Assembly (NCBI GenBank): GCA_037179515.1
Contig: JAXCGZ010007587.1
Coordinates: 75,001 to 139,000 of the forward strand
Direction of reading: 5' to 3'
Origin: Halocaridina rubra
Taxonomy: Eukaryota; Arthropoda; Malacostraca; Decapoda; Atyidae
Length of the DNA stretch: 64,000 nt
Part shown: in pieces, positions 51,838 through 64,000 of the stretch
Numbering within the stretch: position 1 is the first letter of the stretch
How the letters are laid out: each line of letters starts with the position of its first letter
Position numbers and translations under genes: made by a program
Notes under the pieces: model-generated
Told to the model about the DNA's origin: nothing
Database searches by the model: none
The model's input: the letters and a program-made list of their open reading frames with translations, nothing else

Positions 51838-52109
51838 TTATATTGAATTATACATATATTTTCTGTATGTTGCTATATAATTCTGTTTGTGCATTCTGCG
51901 TTTCTCTGAGCTTTACTTTTGCATATAATGTACTCTGTGCTGCCATTCTGTGAGTTGTATGTTAGTATGCAGCAATGTTTTATCAATATGTACACCTCCC
52001 TGTAAACCATGTTCAATTCTTGGTTTTATATCCATTTGAAGCATTATTTGTATGAACTCATGTAATGTCTGACGCCTTGGCGCAATAAATTAATAAAATA
52101 AAATAAAAA

Positions 52110-52111
<2 letters not shown>
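51838..52111 (+). other. 3' UTR of the I-type LINE
   Basis: Ends with ATGTCTGACGCCTTGGCGCA and the A-rich tail. The last 85 bp recur at 52413-52497. Confidence 0.75.

Positions 52112-52172
<61 letters not shown>
52112..52172. repeat. (CT)n microsatellite
   Basis: About 30 CT units between the I-type LINE and a SINE-C copy. Confidence 0.95.
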
Positions 52173-52174
<2 letters not shown>

Positions 52175-52364
52175 TGGCTAGTACAGTGGTAACGCGCTGG
52201 CTTCGCATTCACGAGGTCGGAAGATCGGTTCCCGTCCAAGACCGAGAGATTAAGCTGTTTACTGGCAGGAACTGCTGTGTTTGGACAACACAGTGGGGGT
52301 TTGGGGCTTGCCCTGGCTGACGAATACCCATTGTATTGAAATGGAAATAAAGTTTGTTTGTTTG
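52173..52364 (+). mobile_element. SINE-C, full length
   Basis: The best-kept SINE-C: GCTGGCTAGTACAGTGGTAA start, box B GATCGGTTCCCGTCC, end AAATAAAGTTTGTTTGTTTG. (CT)n lies on both sides. Confidence 0.8.
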
Positions 52365-52632
<268 letters not shown>

Positions 52633-52720
52633 CTAACTCAACCAGTAATTTCGATGTAAAATTCTTTCTCTTATGATGGCCGCTTGAAATGAGGGCTACG
52701 ATTAACTTACATATGAGTTA

Positions 52721-52952
52721 GGCTACGTTTCCACTAGGCTGCAAAACGCTGCTTCTGTTTTTCGCAGCCTCTGCCTGAGTTTAGGTGATACATGTAATCC
52801 TATGGAGCTGTTTCCACTAGAGGCTGCGTTTCGCAGCTGCGAAACGCAGCCTCTAGTGGAAACAGCTCCAAAGGATTACATGTATCACCTAAACTCAGGC
52901 AGAGGCTGCGAAAAACAGAAGCAGCGTTTTGCAGCCTAGTGGAAACGTAGCC
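52721..52952. mobile_element. 232-bp palindromic MITE with TTA TSD
   Basis: Near-perfect inverted repeat over its whole length: GGCTACGTTTCCACTAGGCT at the left is mirrored by AGCCTAGTGGAAACGTAGCC at the right, and the centre is GCTGCGTTTCGCAGC/TGCGAAACGCAGC. TTA lies on both sides (52718-52720, 52953-52955). A three-base TWA-type duplication is typical of PIF/Harbinger elements. Confidence 0.88.
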
Positions 52953-52955
52953 TTA

Positions 52956-53330
52956 GGATGACAACGAAAACTTCCAGTCAGTGTGCTAAGCCTTTTTAAT
53001 CCACTCATATTATCAAACAGTTATTTGTTTTGTGGAAATCCTTATGAAGGAGTTCTATTCCGGTCATATTTATCTTAATCATATCATGGAGTCTATTTTT
53101 TTTTTCATTACTTTTAAATTGTTGGTCGAACACTTCGGTAAATCGCTCATGTAGATCACTTAAGAATCATTATGCTCGTAGTTCACACATGAAAGTAGCA
53201 AATACTTGAATTATAATTATGAAGGCAGACAAGCCCCCGATATACTAACTTAAGTTTTCAAGTCCTTTATATAAATGAACCTTTGATTTTTACACATATA
53301 TACAATCACACACTTGAGAAAAAAAAAACA
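52956..53330. other. unassigned DNA
   Basis: AT-rich with no gene. From about 53285 it matches unit 2 at 63281. Confidence 0.5.
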
Positions 53331-53829
<499 letters not shown>

Positions 53830-53866
53830 TGACCATTTTCAAATGAACGTGAGATGCTTTACTTAC

Positions 53867-54102
53867 GCATTGAAGTAGAACTTCATTCTTGGCCAGAAGT
53901 ACATGTAATCTGCAATGTTGTCTTCCATACAAGACGTTGCTTTATTGGATTCTTCCACATCGATCATCCTGAGAAACCATTTATGTCTGGCAATTCTCTT
54001 TTGAGATGAGAATGAAAGAAGGGTCACTACGCAGTTTTTCAGACATAATCTTGCCAATTCTAAAGGCAGAATTGCATACCGAATGACCTTTGAGAGACTC
54101 AT
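53867..54102 (-). CDS. deiodinase-type first exon, version A'
   Basis: From the ATG at 54102-54100 to the donor AATGC then GTAAGT: 236 nt, exactly the length of exon 1A, and the same phase. It reads MSLSKVIRYAILPLELARLC, LKNCVVTLLSFSSQKRIARH, KWFLRMIDVEESNKATSCME, DNIADYMYFWPRMKFYFN. Aligned without gaps to exon 1A, 26 of 78 residues agree by my count, including ILPL-L, the NC-xx-TL stretch of the membrane anchor, and YFW-RMK before the donor. No catalytic exons lie between here and exon 1A, so it could splice only to the shared exon 2 (34205), giving Ala79 in place of Gly79. It may instead be a stranded exon of a lost paralogue. Confidence 0.75.
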
Positions 54103-54353
54103 TATCTCTCTTAACAGGAAGGTCTTGTCACAGTTGCCTTTTGATAAGAACTGCCTAGATCCTTGCCTGTTGTGTTACTGCCGATACTTGCCATTACTGG
54201 GTTACCTGCTCTGTAGATAATGTTTGTTCATCAAACCTGATTTGTTCTAAAAACAGTTTATGTTGTCATGTCACTCTTACTACTGAGTTACGAAATGTTG
54301 AAGTATCTTTTTCAGCAGAGAATTGTTGTCTACTCTACTGGAACTAGATATAA

Positions 54354-54356
<3 letters not shown>
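54103..54356. other. upstream flank of exon A'
   Basis: No repeat recognised; a candidate place for 5' UTR and promoter of this exon. Confidence 0.4.

Positions 54357-54436
<80 letters not shown>
54357..54436. repeat. (AT)n microsatellite
   Basis: About 39 AT units. Confidence 0.95.
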
Positions 54437-54438
<2 letters not shown>

Positions 54439-54542
54439 AGAAAAAGCTCATTAAAGAAAACAACGAAAATATATTTGAAGTACTTAATGACTTCCTGACC
54501 TTCAAATATATTTTCGTTGTTTTCTTTAATGGGCTTTTCCAA
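54437..54542. repeat. foldback MITE (compact copy)
   Basis: AGAAAAAGCTCATTAAAGAA through ATATATTTGAAG (to 54480) is the reverse complement of 54500-54540 with a loop of about 20 bp. Same family as the arms at 27571-27610 and 29880-29919. Confidence 0.8.
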
Positions 54543-54577
54543 CCATTTTAGAATGCATGTTAAAAGTTCAGTGCTAT

Positions 54578-54660
<83 letters not shown>
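54543..54660. repeat. foldback flank and (AT)n
   Basis: CATTTTAGAATGCATGTTAA also occurs, reversed, at 27538-27570, so the element extends beyond its arms. An AT run fills 54580-54657. Confidence 0.8.
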
Positions 54661-54848
54661 TCGGATTTTCGTCTCGAACTCCCTTTTCTACTAATGGCTA
54701 GGACGGTTGCCTTCTTGCGAAGGACTTGTTTTGGCAAATGTAATCGTTACCCTGAGTGTATGCCCTTACTAACCTCAGTCCGTGACGGGGTGCGAATCCT
54801 CGACCTGCCGACACAGAGTCGCGGACGCTACAATTTAGCCACGGAGAC

Positions 54849-54851
<3 letters not shown>
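54661..54851 (-). mobile_element. SINE-A copy between (AT)n tracts
   Basis: Reverse SINE-A, more diverged in its tRNA-like head than the other copies (CTACAATTTAGCCACGGAGAC). Confidence 0.8.

Positions 54852-54930
<79 letters not shown>
54852..54930. repeat. (AT)n microsatellite
   Basis: About 38 AT units. Confidence 0.95.
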
Positions 54931-55094
54931 TCCACACATATAAAGGCATAAAGGAAAAACAACAGATGATTAAATTTTTTACCCTCCGCCTGGCCTCATC
55001 AGGAAGTTTAATAATTAAAGCTCCTGATGAGGCCCAGTGGAGGGTGAAAATTTTAGCATTTGCTGTTTTTTCTTTATGCCTTTCTAAGTGTGGA
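54931..55094. repeat. foldback element, 164 bp
   Basis: The left arm TCCACACATATAAAGGCATA..GGCCTCATCAGGA pairs with TCCTGATGAGGC..TATGCCTTTCTAAGTGTGGA at the right, around a short loop near 55006-55021. A third hairpin-type family. Confidence 0.75.
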
Positions 55095-55155
55095 TTGATC
55101 TCTTGTTATTGTCTTCGTGTAAAAATTAAATAAATAAATAAATAAATAAAATAAA

Positions 55156-55222
<67 letters not shown>

Positions 55223-55231
55223 AATTTTACC
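55095..55231. repeat. (AAAT)n and (AT)n
   Basis: Short AAAT repeats, then about 30 AT units (55158-55218). Confidence 0.85.
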
Positions 55232-55360
55232 CTTAAGAGATGAGTGGCTGAGTCAAGGTAAATTACTCTTGACTCTTTGGAAAGAGAGCATACAGAGACG
55301 GGGATTCTCAGTCCCCTCGCTCCGCCCCATTTAGTCGACTATTACCACACATGGGAACAA
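55232..55360 (-). mobile_element. SINE-E core fragment
   Basis: TCAGTCCCCTCGCTCCGCCC and TTTAGTCGACTATTACC are the reversed SINE-E core. Confidence 0.6.
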
Positions 55361-57511
<2,151 letters not shown>

Positions 57512-57594
<83 letters not shown>

Positions 57595-57595
57595 C
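57512..57595. repeat. (GT)n, about 41 units
   Basis: Borders the truncated 5' end of LINE-A copy 12. The HTHTHT residues in an overlapping open frame come from this repeat. Confidence 0.95.

Positions 57596-60935
<3,340 letters not shown>

Positions 60936-61000
<65 letters not shown>
60936..61000. repeat. (GT)n, about 32 units
   Basis: At the 5' end of LINE-A copy 13; then GACACCGGAACATGCAGAGA as in unit 1. Confidence 0.95.
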
Positions 61001-61001
<1 letters not shown>

Positions 61002-61039
61002 CACCGGAACATGCAGAGAAAAAATAATCTCATCATGCA

Positions 61040-61285
61040 CCAAGAAAACATGTTAAGGAGAAAAGTTGCCGCTTAAGGACAAGGCAGGAGTAAGAGAATG
61101 ATGAATTATAAGAAGAGGACATGCTGGCTGAATAGTCAAAGAAATGAATTTCTAGAAATTTGGCAGGATTAGACCCTGAGATAATGATAGTTCAGTTGGA
61201 AAGACAGAAAGAGGAAGAGAGTTCCAGAGTCTGGAAGTGGAAGAAAAGAAGCAGTTACTGCACCGACCAATTCACGAGATAGTAA
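61040..61285 (-). mobile_element. LINE-B 3'-end fragment (duplicate)
   Basis: Counterpart of 48840-49080, same truncation point. Confidence 0.75.
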
Positions 61286-61287
61286 TA

Positions 61288-61392
<105 letters not shown>

Positions 61393-61524
61393 TGTAATAT
61401 AATGTATCCGTTCTGCCGTTATACTAGCTCAAATGTGCTCGGTGAAGGTGCCCCAAAATTCTTCAAGAATATGATGAAATTTTGTTTTGACGTTCTGATG
61501 AGAGCAATGCATGTCATCATTACT

Positions 61525-61721
61525 GGTCCGGTTTAACGTCACGGACTCCCTTTTCTACCAAGGGCTAGGGCATTAGCCTTCTTGCGAAGGACTTGTTTTG
61601 GCAGATGTAATCGTTGCCCTAAGTGCATGCCCTTGCTAACCACAGACCGTGACGGGGCGCGAACCCTTGACCTGACGCCTTAGAGTCGCGGACGCTACTG
61701 CTTGAGCCACGGTGACTACAT
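61525..61721 (-). mobile_element. SINE-A (duplicate) with shared TSD
   Basis: Flanked by ATGTCATCATTACT at 61511-61524 and 61722-61735, the same target as at 49227. Confidence 0.85.
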
Positions 61722-61910
61722 ATGTCATCATTACTACTCTCAGTAAATTAGTATATATCAAGAGAGAAAAGTAAAGGTAATATTACATATTGAGTTTGAA
61801 TAATGTGTTGTGGTCTTCGTTTTACATTTTCTCGATTCACCCTGATATTGCGTTCAAGACAAGTAAGCATGAATCAGCATTCTCTGCCTTGCAGACGCCA
61901 ATTGCATTTG

Positions 61911-61913
61911 ATG

Positions 61914-61951
<38 letters not shown>

Positions 61952-61968
61952 TATTATTATTATTATTA

Positions 61969-62009
<41 letters not shown>

Positions 62010-62029
62010 GTTATCATTATTATTATTAC

Positions 62030-62101
<72 letters not shown>
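61911..62101. repeat. (AAT)n-(ATT)n compound repeat
   Basis: About 12 AAT units turn into about 50 ATT units, making a self-complementary arm. Unit 1 has only ATT. Confidence 0.95.
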
Positions 62102-62102
<1 letters not shown>

Positions 62103-62296
62103 GTAGTACTGGTATCAACATCATCATCCCATACAATGGATATCTCTACGCCATGAAATGCCGATTCATGTTTATTTGTCATGAACAAACTTTCAAGGTT
62201 TGACTAGAAAATGTTATCAGCTTCACTCTGACTTTTTTTTTTTTTTACTTTTGTTCGAACAAAGCAACGTGTTATTCAAGCTAAATATGTAATAAT

Positions 62297-63281
<985 letters not shown>

Positions 63282-63309
63282 CACATATACACAATCACAC
63301 ACTTGAGAA

Positions 63310-63660
63310 AAAAAAAGTATTTAGAAAATGTATAAGATTTCAAAGACATGTTTAGAAGCTGGTGAGAGAGATGCGAATTCGTAATGGTGAGGAAAGGCTA
63401 AAGGAGTTATACAAATCACCTCTTGGATATTTAGGAAAAAAGAAAGCTGGAAAAACGGTTTAAGATTTCCGCTATATATTTGTTAGAGATGATATGGGGC
63501 CATATACGTTACTGGTAGTATGGGTGTTTTCAGAACTATATATCACAGTCTGAAGCTTCGCAAAAGGACTTCTCGCAGGATATAAACAAGTACATTATTA
63601 TAAGATCAGTTGATAACTTAAGCTGGTTAAGCAGAGATACTGTAAATGCAAAATGCATTC
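63310..63660 (+). pseudogene. fossil LINE-A fragment (duplicate)
   Basis: Counterpart of 53331-53612. About 70 bp around 63445-63510 are present here and missing in unit 1. Confidence 0.6.
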
Positions 63661-63661
63661 C

Positions 63662-63817
<156 letters not shown>

Positions 63818-63854
63818 TGACCATTTTCAAATGAACGTGAGATGCTTCACTTAC

Positions 63855-64000
63855 GCATTGAAGTAGAACTTCATTCTTGGCCAGAAGTACACGTAATCTG
63901 CAATGTTGTCATCCATACAAGACCTTGCTTCATTGGATTCTTCCACGTTGATCATCCTGAGAAACCATTTATGTCTGGCAATTCTCTTTTGAGATGAGAA
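63855..64000 (-). CDS. deiodinase-type first exon, version A'' (cut by window end)
   Basis: The last 146 nt of an exon homologous to A': FSSQKRIARHKWFLRMINVE, ESNEARSCMDDNIADYVYFW, PRMKFYFN, then donor AATGC / GTAAGT in the same phase. The start codon would lie beyond 64000. It differs from A' at six coding bases in the visible part, all changing amino acids, and has no stop or indel. Its possible use is discussed under version A'. Confidence 0.72.

Larger units (their letters stand above)
50191..52111 (+). mobile_element. I-type LINE with RNase H, 5'-truncated, in (CT)n
   Basis: Carries the last part of an ORF2: RT end, RNase H and a C-terminal zinc-binding segment, in one unbroken frame that is open from the CT repeat at 50191. 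A 3' UTR and an AATAAATTAATAAAATAAAA A-rich tail follow. (CT)n abuts both ends. Two more fragments of its 3' end lie in the same CT tract (50139-50168, 52413-52497). Confidence 0.85.

Overview
This is eukaryotic nuclear DNA, most likely from an invertebrate with a repeat-rich genome. A crustacean, probably a decapod, is my best guess. Reasons: one clean metazoan tRNA-Ala, spliced genes with GT..AG introns, a selenocysteine-type deiodinase, no operons, and an extreme load of (AT)n, (GT)n, (CT)n and (ATT)n microsatellites mixed with CR1-, RTE- and I-type non-LTR retrotransposons, tRNA-derived SINEs, a Tigger/pogo DNA transposon and foldback MITEs. The species call is inference; nothing in the sequence names the organism.

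Two host genes are visible. (1) 21459-22693 (+): a two-exon, 288-aa protein I cannot name with confidence. (2) On the minus strand from about 40292 down to 32888: a five-exon, 254-aa iodothyronine deiodinase. Its catalytic codon is an in-frame TGA at 34055-34057 (selenocysteine 129), so ordinary gene callers would cut it in two. Two more deiodinase-type first exons lie upstream, at 53867-54102 (complete) and 63855-64000 (cut by the window end). The two complete first exons are both 236 nt from ATG to donor and align without gaps. All three end in the same phase. No second set of catalytic exons exists in the window, so the arrangement looks like a cluster of alternative first exons, each encoding a membrane-anchor domain, feeding one shared selenocysteine-containing catalytic domain.

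Layout. 1-14 kb: SINEs, microsatellites, CR1-group 'LINE-A' and a second family 'LINE-B', including a nearly full-length LINE-A (8245-13122) with two truncated copies stacked head-to-tail behind it. 14-21 kb: an old LINE-A, unassigned DNA, and a 3.1-kb Tigger element with TIRs and TA target duplication. 21-27 kb: the unnamed gene and an RTE element with an intact RT frame. 27-31 kb: huge (AT)n blocks holding a non-autonomous Tigger derivative whose inside is a roughly 160-bp minisatellite. 31-40 kb: deiodinase exons, with a LINE-A copy in the first intron. 41-49 kb: an inverted repeat, tRNA-Ala, and LINE-A inserted within LINE-A. 50-52 kb: an I-type LINE with RNase H set in (CT)n. 53-64 kb: the extra deiodinase first exons and further LINE-A copies. 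Blocks 48.65-54.1 kb (plus LINE-A9) and 57.95-64 kb are copies of one segment, so the second and third first exons arose by segmental duplication.

A recurring pattern is that the younger LINE-A copies sit in (GT)n/(AC)n and the I-type LINE sits in (CT)n, which suggests retrotransposons that use microsatellites as targets.
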